From positions 1,116,001 through 1,180,000 of the forward strand of contig NZ_JBFDTP010000002.1 in assembly GCF_040719375.1 (NCBI RefSeq): a stretch of DNA of 64,000 nucleotides, read 5' to 3'. This document shows positions 1 through 8,714 of the stretch, one piece after another. The notes beneath the pieces are model-generated. The model saw only the letters and a list, made by a program, of their open reading frames with translations, was not told where the DNA came from and did no database searches. Source of the stretch: Clostridium sp. AN503 (GTDB lineage Bacteria > Bacillota > Clostridia > Lachnospirales > Lachnospiraceae). How positions within the stretch are numbered: the stretch's first letter is position 1; the number at the start of each line of letters is the position of its first letter. The position numbers were made by a program, and so were the translations under genes.

Positions 1-19
1 GAAAAAGGAGCTGACGGTC

Positions 20-169
20 ATGGGGAATTCGACAGGTTCCATGTTCTATATGGTGGTGATCCTTAGTGGAGCCTATCTGGCGGGAATGCTGCTTTTTGAA
101 GGATATCGTTTCTTTAAGAAATGGCGGGACAGGAGACGGGACCGCCGGTTTGGCGAAGAGAAAGGCTAG
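20..169 (+). CDS. small single-span membrane protein, or C-terminal end of a gene entering from the left
   Basis: A 49-residue reading frame starts at ATG 20 behind AAAGGAG at positions 4-10. It has a hydrophobic stretch (about residues 8-28) followed by a very basic tail rich in Arg and Lys, as in a small membrane protein with a cytoplasmic C-terminus. The frame stays open to the window edge, so it could instead be the last part of a longer protein such as FeoB. It sits 11 bp before a FeoB-associated Cys-rich protein, which suggests a ferrous-iron transport operon. I do not recognise the family. Confidence 0.45.
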   Translation: MGNSTGSMFYMVVILSGAYLAGMLLFEGYRFFKKWRDRRRDRRFGEEKG

Positions 170-180
170 AGGGGTACAGC

Positions 181-549
181 GTGGCAAATGTGATTGTATT
201 GCTTTTGGTTGTCATGCTTTTAGCGCTTGCGCTGAAAGGCACGATAAAGCATTTTAAGGGAGAAGGCCCCTGCTGCGGCGGAGGGGCCTGCGGCCTGCCT
301 CCCACAGCGGAAAAGAAGCTGGAGCAGCCCGTTATGGAGAAGATGACGATCCATGTATCCGGCATGCACTGCCAGAATTGTGTGAATACCCTTACAAGAG
401 CTATTGACAGGATTGACGGAGCATCCGCCAGAGTCAGTCTGAGCCGGCAACAGGCAGTTGTTTCCTGTGACCGGAAGATCGGCGAGAGTAGCCTGCGCAA
501 AGCAGTGGAGGATGCCGGATATCAGGTGGTTTCCATAGAATCCCAGTAA
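181..549 (+). CDS. FeoB-associated Cys-rich membrane protein fused to an HMA metal-binding domain
   Basis: This is a 122-residue protein. I chose GTG 181 because GAGGGG lies just upstream and the N-terminus then begins directly with one membrane segment (about residues 3-20). A Cys/Gly cluster (GPCCGGGACG, about residues 30-39) follows, typical of the small Cys-rich proteins coded next to feoB. The second half (about residues 54-122) is a heavy-metal-associated domain with the GMHCQNC metal loop, as in copper chaperones and P-type ATPase N-termini. Family knowledge places it at the membrane in metal handling; the exact metal (iron, copper or zinc) is not shown. Its position next to a Fur-controlled gene supports iron homeostasis. 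Confidence 0.75.
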   Translation: MANVIVLLLVVMLLALALKGTIKHFKGEGPCCGGGACGLPPTAEKKLEQPVMEKMTIHVSGMHCQNCVNTLTRAIDRIDGASARVSLSRQQAVVSCDRKIGESSLRKAVEDAGYQVVSIESQ

Positions 550-568
550 AAGTTGCAGGAAAAACAAC

Positions 569-597
569 TTGACATTTTCTCTGAGTTAGCGTATGAT
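569..597 (+). promoter_or_regulatory. sigma-A type promoter of the Fur-like gene
   Basis: A perfect -35 box TTGACA (569-574) is followed after exactly 17 bp by TATGAT (592-597). It lies about 75 bp upstream of the Fur-like gene and starts inside the short gap after the Cys-rich protein. Confidence 0.85.
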
Positions 598-603
598 AAC
601 TAT

Positions 604-622
604 GAGAATGATAATCAGTATT
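604..622 (+). promoter_or_regulatory. Fur box
   Basis: The 19-bp stretch matches the classical Fur consensus GATAATGATAATCATTATC at 16 of 19 positions. It begins 7 bp after the -10 box of the promoter at 569-597, so bound Fur would cover the transcription start. This predicts iron-dependent autoregulation of the downstream Fur-like gene. Confidence 0.75.
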
Positions 623-671
623 ACATAACTGATTTTGCTGCCAGATGAAAATGTAAAGAGGAGGTTCGCTT

Positions 672-941
672 ATGTCTGTTGAGGCAAAAAAAGGATTTAT
701 TATACAGGAACTGAAAAAGAACGGATGCAGGATCACCAGTCAGAGACAGCTTTTGATCGATATTATTCTTCAGGATGAATGCAGCTGTTGTAAGGAGATC
801 TATTACAGCGCGGCCAAGCTCGATCCGACCATTGGTATGGCAACGGTTTACCGCATGGTGAAGACCCTTGAGGATGCCGGGCTGATAAAGCGGAAAAATA
901 TGTACCGCATTGATTGTGAGAGTGCAGCCGCCAGTGCATAG
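672..941 (+). CDS. short Fur-family transcriptional regulator
   Basis: An 89-residue protein with AGGAGG about 7 bp before the start. It matches the winged-helix DNA-binding half of Fur/PerR proteins: RITSQRQLLIDII, then an IGMATVYRMVKTLEDAGLI recognition helix and a start of the wing. Normal Fur proteins are about 130-150 residues and continue into a metal-binding dimerisation domain. Here the frame stops after IDCESAAASA, and no remnant of the C-terminal half is seen in the following bases. It may be a truncated repressor or a naturally short variant. The Fur box in its own promoter supports a role in iron regulation. Confidence 0.7.
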   Translation: MSVEAKKGFIIQELKKNGCRITSQRQLLIDIILQDECSCCKEIYYSAAKLDPTIGMATVYRMVKTLEDAGLIKRKNMYRIDCESAAASA

Positions 942-985
942 ATATGTGAAGTGACAGATTGGTCATAAGGATATTGCAGTAACGA

Positions 986-1026
986 AAACAGGATTTTCAG
1001 CGTAAAGCGAAGGTCCTGTTTTTTTG
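986..1026 (+). terminator. rho-independent terminator after the Fur-like gene
   Basis: Arms AACAGGA (987-993) and TCCTGTT (1014-1020) form a stem followed by a run of seven T. Confidence 0.7.
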
Positions 1027-1082
1027 TTGGCACACCGGATTTTCTGCGGTCTTTTAATTCTGGTCTGAAAGGGAATCGCTTC

Positions 1083-1111
1083 TTGTTTTTGCAGGAATAA
1101 TAGCATATAAT
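1083..1111 (+). promoter_or_regulatory. promoter of the LysR-family gene
   Basis: TTGTTT (1083-1088), a 17-bp spacer and a perfect TATAAT (1106-1111), about 60 bp before the coding start. Confidence 0.65.
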
Positions 1112-1171
1112 GAAAAATACGGAAGCAGTTTGTATCAATAAATAAAATACAGGGATTGGAAACAGATCAAG

Positions 1172-2092
1172 ATGGATATTACTGCAATTAAGTATTTTTT
1201 ATGTCTGGCAGAGTGCTTGAATTTTTCGGAGGCGGCAGAGCGGAATTATATCTCTCAGTCCTCATTCTCAAAAACCATCATAAAATTGGAGAAAGAGATC
1301 GGCGTAAAGCTGGTGGACCGGAAACATCATCCGATCGCTTTGACCAAGGGCGGGGAGTGCTTTTACCGGCATTTTAAAGCCATGGAGCCTGTGTATAGAG
1401 GAGCCATGGACGACCTGATGCGTTATTCGGACAACGAGGAGATCAGTGTGCTCATCTGTCCCAAATCTTACGCTTTTAAAGATGCGCTGAACGATTTTGT
1501 CATCAATACGGCAGGTGCCAGCGTTCGTTTTATGGAGACAACGAACTACAGGGAGATCATAGAAACCATGCTTTCAGGCGATTATACGTTCAGCATCAGT
1601 TCCCGTCCGCTGATCGTCCCTCCCCAGCTTAAGGTCACGGAATTGTATGACGACTCCCTTTATCTGGCTGTGCCCAGGGATTCTGTATTTGCGGGTAAGA
1701 AGATGGTCTCTTTGACAGAGCTGGATGGGGAAGTTCTGGTAGAAAGCAGCTTTTCCAAATGTCTTGTGGAAGAACTGATGGAACAGTTCCCATTCCGTCC
1801 CCGTCGGATCATACCGGACGACGGGACGGAAATGCGGCGGGAAGAGATGTTCCACAGGGTTATGGTAGGCGTGGGTGCCAGTATCAATCCGGGCAGAGAT
1901 ATTACCGCCTTTCGGGGAAGTAATATCGTCTGCGTACCGATCAAAGAAATGCTGGAATTCCCGGTGGTCCTGCTTGAGCAGGCAGGAGAACCGGATTCGC
2001 TGGTGAAACAGCATTTCCGCAGCTGGATGAGAAAAAATCTGGAGGGGTATGTTTACAGCAAACTGGAATCCCTGGAGACTACTGAAACGTAA
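1172..2092 (+). CDS. LysR-family transcriptional regulator
   Basis: A 306-residue protein of normal LysR length. The N-terminal winged helix-turn-helix (about residues 1-60) has the family pattern FLCLAECLNFSEAAERNYISQSSFSKTI followed by LEKEIGVKLVDR. The remainder (about 90-290) is the periplasmic-binding-protein-like effector domain. It runs convergently into the GH5 gene, with a 14-bp overlap of the two 3' ends, and lies next to the ABC importer and hydrolase genes. It could control either unit; the effector is unknown. No GGAGG is obvious before the ATG, so translation may be modest. Confidence 0.85.
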   Translation: MDITAIKYFLCLAECLNFSEAAERNYISQSSFSKTIIKLEKEIGVKLVDRKHHPIALTKGGECFYRHFKAMEPVYRGAMDDLMRYSDNEEISVLICPKSYAFKDALNDFVINTAGASVRFMETTNYREIIETMLSGDYTFSISSRPLIVPPQLKVTELYDDSLYLAVPRDSVFAGKKMVSLTELDGEVLVESSFSKCLVEELMEQFPFRPRRIIPDDGTEMRREEMFHRVMVGVGASINPGRDITAFRGSNIVCVPIKEMLEFPVVLLEQAGEPDSLVKQHFRSWMRKNLEGYVYSKLESLETTET

Positions 2093-3752
2093 TGTGGTCA
2101 ATCTGAATGCGGCCGGAGAGGATCTCAATCTTAATACAGTGCCGCCGGCTGACCGGCAGGGACAGGCTTTCGATTTCCTTAAAACTGCCGCTGCCTGGGA
2201 TCTGCACCATATAACCGCCATTGCCGTTGCTGATCTGAATGGAAGAAGGTTCTGCTGCGCGCAGAGTCAGATACACTCTGCATTTCTCTCTCACATCAAA
2301 AACGGTATAGGAGACGTACTCGCCGGTATTCAATTCCAAAAGCAGGTTTTCCAATGGCCTTTGTACAGGAGCGGGGGAAGGATCGAAGGCCATGGAGCGG
2401 CGGGGTGGGAGCTTCCCGTCTTTTAATACCAGCTTGATCCGGTCTTCCGTTCGGTAATCAAATACATTTCCATAATCCCACCCTCCATAGAAAGAGTGGG
2501 GGGCGGAATCGTAAGCGGCGGCAGGCACCTGCCTTCCGGGTTTCCGAAGGATGTACGCGTGCTGCTCGGGGGACAGGATGCAGTTTTCAAATTTCATGTT
2601 CTCCAGCATTTCGTCAAAGATAGCCTGGCATTCTGTATAAGATGGACGGGGGGCGCCCTCGTTTAAGCAGGCCAGTATGGTGTCCCAGTTTCTGGGGAGC
2701 CGGTACTGTACCGGGTCCCGCCGGAGCGATCCATCCGGAAGCGTGGATACCTTCCAGCTCCAGAGGTTAAAACCGATGCCCAGGCAGTCTGCTGCCTCCA
2801 GCAGTGCGGCGATGTCCTGATAAGGCCCGCCGCCTTCGCCCATCCAGACCGGAACATTGAGCCGGAGGCCTGGCTCCAGATACCGGAACAGAGAACGGCG
2901 TTCCGGAGAAAGACCATAATAATGGATATGGATGCACCAGTTATTGCATGCCGGGTCAAAATTGTGGTCAAATATTTCGGTGTTGGTGGCAGCCTGTGCG
3001 CCTTCTAAGGTGAGCATGTGGTTTTTGTCAATAGCGCGGATCCGTTCTATCAGCTGGTCGTAGAAAGTGGACAGCCTGGGCATCAGGTACAGGGAGTCTG
3101 ATGATGCCAGCGGCTCGTTGAGCAGATCGTAGCCGCCCACGATCCACCGGTCTTTGTAACGTCTTGCGATTTCTTCCCATAAAAGCATTGTGCGTTCCAT
3201 GCTCTCTTCCTCAAGAAAAAAACGGGGGAAGTATTCCAGGCCGTCATCGCACCGGATACCGGATTGTCCTCCCGGCGCTGTGTGCATATCGAGTATTGCA
3301 TAGAGCCGGTATTTTTCGCACCAGTCCAGGACCGTTGTCAGCATCTCAAAGCCATCCTCATTCCATTGGATCTCTGATTCCTCCGGAAGGAATACCCTGG
3401 CATTTAAGGGGAGACGGATGGAATTATATCCGTATTGTGCCATCGCTTTGATATCGGCTTCTCCCAGATGGTTATGATACCATTTGGGCCAAAATTCACG
3501 TGCATATTTACTGCCGCACAGCAGGCGGATGCTGCTTTCTATGGTCCGGGCCCGGTCAAAGCGCTCCGGTACCTGGTGGGGATCTTTACCTGACCAGGGG
3601 CGCGGATAGTCCCCGCACAAAAACCCCTCCGGATTGGTCCAGTTTCCGGCTCCCCAGCCCCGCAGCAGGATCTCTTCTCCATTTCCATTACACATCCTGC
3701 GCCCGTCGGCGTGCAGAAAACCAGAAACACGTTCATTGGAATATATATCCAT
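2079..3752 (-). CDS. glycoside hydrolase family 5 protein with C-terminal carbohydrate-binding-like domain
   Basis: A 557-residue cytoplasmic protein with no signal peptide. The (beta/alpha)8 GH5 domain covers about residues 20-390. The acid/base Glu lies in the motif DLLNEP (about E213) and the nucleophile Glu in VWMGEGGG (about E306); IRLPLNAR and the HIHYYG segment also fit clan GH-A. Residues from about 430 to the end look like a beta-sandwich carbohydrate-binding module (CBM6/35 type), ending DHITF. Two in-frame ATGs lie at 3758 and 3752; I chose 3752 because GGAGG lies 7 bp before it but only 1 bp before the other. The likely role is cleavage of imported beta-glucan oligosaccharides; the exact substrate is not evident. 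Confidence 0.85.
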   Translation of the reverse strand: MDIYSNERVSGFLHADGRRMCNGNGEEILLRGWGAGNWTNPEGFLCGDYPRPWSGKDPHQVPERFDRARTIESSIRLLCGSKYAREFWPKWYHNHLGEADIKAMAQYGYNSIRLPLNARVFLPEESEIQWNEDGFEMLTTVLDWCEKYRLYAILDMHTAPGGQSGIRCDDGLEYFPRFFLEEESMERTMLLWEEIARRYKDRWIVGGYDLLNEPLASSDSLYLMPRLSTFYDQLIERIRAIDKNHMLTLEGAQAATNTEIFDHNFDPACNNWCIHIHYYGLSPERRSLFRYLEPGLRLNVPVWMGEGGGPYQDIAALLEAADCLGIGFNLWSWKVSTLPDGSLRRDPVQYRLPRNWDTILACLNEGAPRPSYTECQAIFDEMLENMKFENCILSPEQHAYILRKPGRQVPAAAYDSAPHSFYGGWDYGNVFDYRTEDRIKLVLKDGKLPPRRSMAFDPSPAPVQRPLENLLLELNTGEYVSYTVFDVREKCRVYLTLRAAEPSSIQISNGNGGYMVQIPGSGSFKEIESLSLPVSRRHCIKIEILSGRIQIDHITFQ

Positions 3753-3785
3753 AATCATACCTCCATTCTGATTTCTATTAGTTAA

Positions 3786-3815
3786 AGTATAATATAGGTC
3801 TCAGCTGCCGTTCAA
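3786..3815 (-). promoter_or_regulatory. promoter of the GH5 gene
   Basis: Read on the minus strand: TTGAAC (3815-3810), an 18-bp spacer and TATACT (3791-3786), about 35 bp upstream of the chosen start. Confidence 0.55.
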
Positions 3816-3927
3816 TTCAAATATAGCGGTGCAGGTGATTCCAAAATGGAATACAAAAATGCGTGATGCCACAGACAGTTACCGAGAAGCTGTTAAGCGG
3901 CATTATTTTTTGTATAAGGAAAAACAC

Positions 3928-3996
3928 ATTATTCTGTTTTGGAATAATTGACGCATGGAAAGATGAATTGAGATGCGATCGCTTTTTTGGTAGTAT
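3928..3996 (+). promoter_or_regulatory. possible promoter and inverted repeat upstream of the ABC importer operon
   Basis: The 390-bp gap between the divergent GH5 and ABC genes has no credible gene. It holds an inverted repeat with 7-bp arms ATTATTC (3928-3934) and GAATAAT (3942-3948), and about 20 bp downstream TTGAGA (3968-3973), 17 bp, TAGTAT (3991-3996). The repeat is a candidate operator, possibly for the nearby LysR protein. Confidence 0.4.
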
Positions 3997-4149
3997 AAAA
4001 GCACGAAATGAATCCATAAAACGACAAAAAAATGGTGGAATTTACCATTATCTCCATTGCTGGCACAGGGGATTGTCGGAAATGTGCCGAATCACTGAGA
4101 CGGTTCCTTGAACGGGAGCGTCCGGAAAAAGAGAAGGAGAGGGTACTTT

Positions 4150-5826
4150 ATGAAAAGGAACACATGGAAACGGGCAGTTAGTATGTTTGCAGCGGCAGGG
4201 CTTGCAGCCAGCCTGCTTGCCGGGTGCGGGGGCAGCAGTTCCCAGGATCAGCCAGCGGCGGCTGTAAAAGGTACGAAGGATGTTGATCCGGAAGGTACAG
4301 CAGCAGTGAAGAACGTGGCGTTTGCAATCTCCTCCGACAACGGAGACCTGTCGCCATTTGGCGGTGACAGCGGCGGGCGTCATCATACCTACCGGATGCT
4401 GTATGATTGTCTCTGTGCAAGCTACGGCCTGGGCCAGAGCGTGGAAGATCTTCAGGGGCAGATCGCAAAATCATGGACGGTTGTGGACAGCAGGACAGTG
4501 GATGTGGAGCTGTATGATTATGTAAAGGACAGCCAGGGGAACGAGATCAAGGCCAGCGATGTGGTTTACAGCTATGAGCAGGCCATAGCAAGCGGAACGA
4601 TGGAAAAGTTAAACGGTTATTTAGATGAGGTCAAGGCGACCGGAAACTATACGCTCCGGATCACCCTGACAGGAAGCTCCAAAGGCGCGATGGAGTGGTG
4701 TCTTACCACGGTCCCCATTGTCAGCGAGGCCTGGTTCTCGAAAGCCTCGGATGCTGACAAGACCAACAACCCGGCAGTCACAGGTGCGTATATCCTGGCA
4801 GAAAATGTATCCGGCGCACATACCACGCTGAAGAAAAATGAAGATTACTGGCAGACAGACGAATCCCTGCGAAGTTATTATGACACGCAGACCTTTGATA
4901 CCATCACCATCAATGTGCAGAAGGAATCCAGCATGAGAGTGATCGCGCTGGAGAATGGGGAGGTGGACATTTCACAGAATATCCTGTCCTCAGACATCGC
5001 CGCATTCATGAACGAGGATGGGACCCCGGTGGACGGATGGAACGTGTACCCGGATGAGAATGGGCGGATGAACGTGATGATGTTCAACAACGATAACAGT
5101 GTGTTCGCGGATAATAAGGAACTGCGCCAGGCGGTTTTATATGCCATAGATTTTGAGGGAGTGCGCCTCGGCTACGGCAACGCGGCCTTCAACGGTTCTG
5201 TGTGCCATGATTTTTCGCCGGATGTGGCATCTGATTATATCGATTCCTGGAAAGAGGAGGATTACTACGATTACAACGTGGAAAAGGCGAAGGAGCTGCT
5301 GGCGGCAGCGGGTCATCCGGACGGAGGCTTCCCGGTTAAGCTGATGTATCAGAACAGTACGACGGCCACCGCAGGACTGACCGTGTTACAGAGCTATCTG
5401 GCGGAAGTGGGCATTGACTGTGAACTGATGCCGGTAGATCAGGCGCTGTTCAACAGCTATAAATATGACAATACCAAATGGGATATCATCGTAGATTCCA
5501 AAGCTACCTCCGATTATGTTACATCTGTCTGGGAAAATGTGTTTGACACCAGGGCATTCCAGAACGGGAGCGCATGCTTTACCCATGACGACAAGCTGCA
5601 GACCTTATTGGAGACTGCTGCCAACACAGAGACCACCAGCGAGGCGGCCCTGCAGGAATTTCATGATTATCTGAAGGACCAGGCCTACGCAGTCGGCATG
5701 TTCTGGAATTACTCCTACTATGTGGCGCAGGACGGGATCACAGAAATTCCCCAGGACGGGTTCGGCAATGTGACGGCGTCAACTTTGGGGATCGCAGAAG
5801 ATTATGTATCGGTGACAGACCGGTGA
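4150..5826 (+). CDS. peptide-type ABC transporter substrate-binding lipoprotein
   Basis: A 558-residue extracytoplasmic solute-binding protein of family 5 (the OppA/DppA/nickel group). I chose ATG 4150 because the protein then begins with a lipoprotein signal peptide (MKRNTWKRAV, hydrophobic core, lipobox LAGC with Cys 26) and AGGAGA lies upstream; an earlier in-frame ATG at 4108 would add a charged non-signal leader. A low-complexity Ser/Ala linker leads to the two-lobed binding domain. First gene of a five-gene importer cassette ending at 9680. The ligand cannot be read from sequence; peptides or peptide-like molecules are the usual cargo. Confidence 0.9.
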   Translation: MKRNTWKRAVSMFAAAGLAASLLAGCGGSSSQDQPAAAVKGTKDVDPEGTAAVKNVAFAISSDNGDLSPFGGDSGGRHHTYRMLYDCLCASYGLGQSVEDLQGQIAKSWTVVDSRTVDVELYDYVKDSQGNEIKASDVVYSYEQAIASGTMEKLNGYLDEVKATGNYTLRITLTGSSKGAMEWCLTTVPIVSEAWFSKASDADKTNNPAVTGAYILAENVSGAHTTLKKNEDYWQTDESLRSYYDTQTFDTITINVQKESSMRVIALENGEVDISQNILSSDIAAFMNEDGTPVDGWNVYPDENGRMNVMMFNNDNSVFADNKELRQAVLYAIDFEGVRLGYGNAAFNGSVCHDFSPDVASDYIDSWKEEDYYDYNVEKAKELLAAAGHPDGGFPVKLMYQNSTTATAGLTVLQSYLAEVGIDCELMPVDQALFNSYKYDNTKWDIIVDSKATSDYVTSVWENVFDTRAFQNGSACFTHDDKLQTLLETAANTETTSEAALQEFHDYLKDQAYAVGMFWNYSYYVAQDGITEIPQDGFGNVTASTLGIAEDYVSVTDR

Positions 5827-5839
5827 TCTGGAGGATGGA

Positions 5840-6820
5840 ATGGGAAAATATATTTTAAAACGGGTTATGCTGATGATTCCCATACTGCTTGGCGTATCCA
5901 TATTGATCTTTACCCTGATGTATTTTGTGCCGGGAGACCCGTGCGAGATCATACTGGGGGCGGCTGCAACGGAGAACCAGGTGGAGGAATTAAGGCAGCA
6001 GCTGGGGCTGAATGATCCATATATCGTCAGGCTTGGTAATTTTTTAAAAGAATTGATTGTGCACCAGAGCTTTGGAAAGTCCTATATTTTCGGGACGGAT
6101 GTCGGCGCAGAGCTGATGGCAAGATTTCCCAAAACCCTGACCCTGGCGGCGTTCAGTATCCTGCTGTCCATGCTGGTGGGCATCCCGCTGGGGATCAACG
6201 CGGCTATCCATGCCAATAAGACCCAGGATCATATTTCCATGTTTGTTTCGATGGTCGGCGTGTCCATGCCAAACTTCTGGCTGGCGCTGATGCTGGTGCT
6301 TTTATTTTCCTTAAAGCTGCACTGGCTGCCGTCCAGTGGCGACAAGGGCTGGGTCTATTATATCCTTCCAGTGCTGGCAAATGCACTGGGAGGGATCGCG
6401 GGGATCGCAAGGCTCACCAGGTCCAGCATGCTGGAGGTCATCCGGGCGGACTATGTGACCACGGCGCGGGCGAAGGGCGTTTCTGAGAGGCACGTTATCT
6501 GGAGTCATGCGCTGCCCAATGCCCTGATCCCGATCATCACCATCTGCGGCGGCAGATTTGGCGGCCAGCTGGGTGGGACGATGGTGATCGAGACGGTGTT
6601 CTCCATCCCTGGCATTGGTTCCTATCTGATCAACAGTATCAATAACCGGGATTACAATGCGGTGCAGGGCAGCGTGCTGTATATCGCCTTTACCTTCGGT
6701 GTGGTCATGCTGCTGGTGGATCTGATCTATGCCTACGTGGACCCCAGGATCAAGGCGCAGTATGAGGGACAGAGCAAGAAGAAAATGAAAAAGAGCAAGG
6801 GGGTGCAGGCTGGTGCTTAA
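5840..6820 (+). CDS. ABC transporter permease, DppB/OppB type
   Basis: A 326-residue inner-membrane protein with about six membrane segments and the binding-protein-dependent transport signature near ARAKGVSERHVIWSHALPNA, the coupling helix that docks on the ATPase. The N-terminal pattern LGVSILIFTLMYFVPGDP is characteristic of DppB-type subunits. It starts 13 bp after the binding-protein gene with GGAGG before the ATG, and its 3' end overlaps the next permease by 8 bp, indicating translational coupling. The C-terminal tail is very Lys-rich. Confidence 0.92.
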   Translation: MGKYILKRVMLMIPILLGVSILIFTLMYFVPGDPCEIILGAAATENQVEELRQQLGLNDPYIVRLGNFLKELIVHQSFGKSYIFGTDVGAELMARFPKTLTLAAFSILLSMLVGIPLGINAAIHANKTQDHISMFVSMVGVSMPNFWLALMLVLLFSLKLHWLPSSGDKGWVYYILPVLANALGGIAGIARLTRSSMLEVIRADYVTTARAKGVSERHVIWSHALPNALIPIITICGGRFGGQLGGTMVIETVFSIPGIGSYLINSINNRDYNAVQGSVLYIAFTFGVVMLLVDLIYAYVDPRIKAQYEGQSKKKMKKSKGVQAGA

Positions 6821-7700
6821 CCGTACAGAAGCAGCAAAAAAGCAGAAGCAGATGCCAAGGACCGGTTCTGCGGCTTACGTTTGGATGAAGATCTGCAAGA
6901 ATCCGCTTGCCCTGGCAGGCGTGGTCATCCTGATCGCCCTGGTAGCGCTTTCGGTCCTGTCCCCTTTTATCATGCCTTATGACTATGCAAAGGCAGAGAT
7001 GGCAAACGCTTATATGAAGCCAAATGCCAGCCACTGGTTTGGATGTGATGAACTGGGCAGGGATATCATGGCGCGTATCTTTTATGGCGCCCGGTATACG
7101 CTGAGCGTCGGCGTGTTGTCGGTACTGATCTCAGCCACGCTGGGAATCCTGTTGGGAGCTCTTGCCGGATATTTCGGCGGCGTGGTGGACCAGATGGTCA
7201 TGCGTTTTCTGGATATTATGGCTGCATTCCCCCAGCTTCTGCTCGCAATTGCCATATCAGCAGTTTTGGGGACCGGATTTGACAAGTGTATTTATGCGCT
7301 GGGTATTTCAGGTATTCCTCATTTCGCACGGATGATGCGGGCGAATATCCTGACGATCCGCAACCAGGAATTCGTGGAGGCGGCCACCTCCATCACCTGT
7401 TCCAAAGCAAGGATCATCATAAAGCATGTGATCCCCAATGCGATCGCTCCGCTGATCGTCGAGATCTCCATGTCGATCGCAAGCGCAGGCTTATCCGCAT
7501 CCTCCTTGAGCTTTATTGGGCTGGGTGTGACGCCGCCTACTCCGGAATGGGGCGCAATGCTGGCGTCTGCACGGAACTATATCCGCTTATATCCTCATAT
7601 GATCATGTTTCCGGGGGTATTTATCATGATGAGCGTTTTGAGCTTCAACCTGATCGGGGATGCGATCCGTGACGCCCTGGACCCGAAACTGAAGGATTAG
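6813..7700 (+). CDS. ABC transporter permease, DppC/OppC type
   Basis: A 295-residue membrane protein that pairs with the preceding permease. It shows the DppC pattern: a long first membrane helix (about residues 33-58), the HWFGCDELGRDIMARIFYGAR loop and a coupling segment around CSKARIIIKHVIPNA. The start is GTG 6813, overlapping the upstream gene by 8 bp with a GGGGG ribosome site inside it. No earlier start fits the reading frame and ribosome spacing. Confidence 0.9.
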   Translation: MLNRTEAAKKQKQMPRTGSAAYVWMKICKNPLALAGVVILIALVALSVLSPFIMPYDYAKAEMANAYMKPNASHWFGCDELGRDIMARIFYGARYTLSVGVLSVLISATLGILLGALAGYFGGVVDQMVMRFLDIMAAFPQLLLAIAISAVLGTGFDKCIYALGISGIPHFARMMRANILTIRNQEFVEAATSITCSKARIIIKHVIPNAIAPLIVEISMSIASAGLSASSLSFIGLGVTPPTPEWGAMLASARNYIRLYPHMIMFPGVFIMMSVLSFNLIGDAIRDALDPKLKD

Positions 7701-7720
7701 GAGATGGAGGAGGAAAGACA

Positions 7721-8713
7721 ATGATAAAAAAAGAAGTGAATAAAGACGTATTCCTCTCCATCCGTGACCTGGTGGTGGAATATCAGTCAGAGGGAAAAAC
7801 AGTCCATGCAGTGAACGGAGTATCCTTTGACCTGGAAAAAGGAAAGACCATTGGTCTGGTGGGAGAGACCGGCGCGGGGAAAACCTCCATTGCCAAAGCG
7901 ATATTAAGGATTCTGCCGGATCACGCCACAAAGCGGGCCGACGGGGTTGTATGGCTTGACGGACGAGATATCATGGAGATCCCGGAAACAGAAATGCAGA
8001 AATTGCGCGGACATACTCTGTCCATGATCTTTCAGGATCCCATGACGGCCTTAAATCCTGTAAAAACAGTGGCGGACCAGATTGCTGAAGTGGTAAAGCT
8101 CCACACCAGTTTGGGAAAGGCAGAGTCTCTGGAGAAAGCAAAGGAAATGCTTGGAATGGTAGGGATCTCGCCAGACCGGGCAGGGGAGTATCCGCATCAA
8201 TTTTCGGGAGGCATGAAGCAGCGGGTGGTCATCGCCATGGCGCTGGCATGCAGTCCACAGGTCCTGATCGCGGACGAGCCGACAACGGCTCTTGACGTGA
8301 CCATCCAGGCCCAGGTGCTGGAGATGATCAATGAGCTGAAGGAAGAATTGCAGACTTCCATGATCATGATCACTCATGACCTGGGTGTGGTGGCGGAAAC
8401 CTGTGATACGGTTGCGGTGACCTATGCAGGACAGATCATCGAGTACGGTACCCTGGAAGATATCTTTGACCACCCGGCGCATCCCTATACGATAGGGCTG
8501 TTCCGCGCGCTGCCCAACATGAACAAGGGAGTGGAACGTCTTTCCCCCATAGAGGGTCTGCCGCCTGATCCTACCGACCTTCCGGCCGGGTGCAGCTTCT
8601 CGCCGCGGTGCCCTTATGCATCAGAAGCGTGCCGGAGTGGGGAGATAAAAAATATACAGATCACCGATACACATGAGTGCCGTTGTATCCGCGTGAAAAA
8701 AGAGGAGGTATGA
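7721..8713 (+). CDS. ABC transporter ATP-binding protein, DppD/OppD type
   Basis: A 330-residue ATPase. Walker A is GETGAGKT (about residues 47-54), the Q-loop is in MIFQDPM, the signature is FSGGMKQR and Walker B is VLIADEPTTALD, followed by the H-loop MITHD. The C-terminal oligopeptide/dipeptide extension contains the Cys motif CSFSPRCPYA...C, which binds an iron-sulfur cluster in related proteins. AGGAGG-like ribosome site 21 bp after the permease stop; the next ATPase follows one base after the stop. Confidence 0.92.
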   Translation: MIKKEVNKDVFLSIRDLVVEYQSEGKTVHAVNGVSFDLEKGKTIGLVGETGAGKTSIAKAILRILPDHATKRADGVVWLDGRDIMEIPETEMQKLRGHTLSMIFQDPMTALNPVKTVADQIAEVVKLHTSLGKAESLEKAKEMLGMVGISPDRAGEYPHQFSGGMKQRVVIAMALACSPQVLIADEPTTALDVTIQAQVLEMINELKEELQTSMIMITHDLGVVAETCDTVAVTYAGQIIEYGTLEDIFDHPAHPYTIGLFRALPNMNKGVERLSPIEGLPPDPTDLPAGCSFSPRCPYASEACRSGEIKNIQITDTHECRCIRVKKEEV

Positions 8714-8714
8714 C

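Noticed and set aside
114..567. Minus-strand reading frames opposite the Cys-rich/HMA gene
   Set aside because: They are complementary shadows of the plus-strand gene with no promoter or ribosome site.
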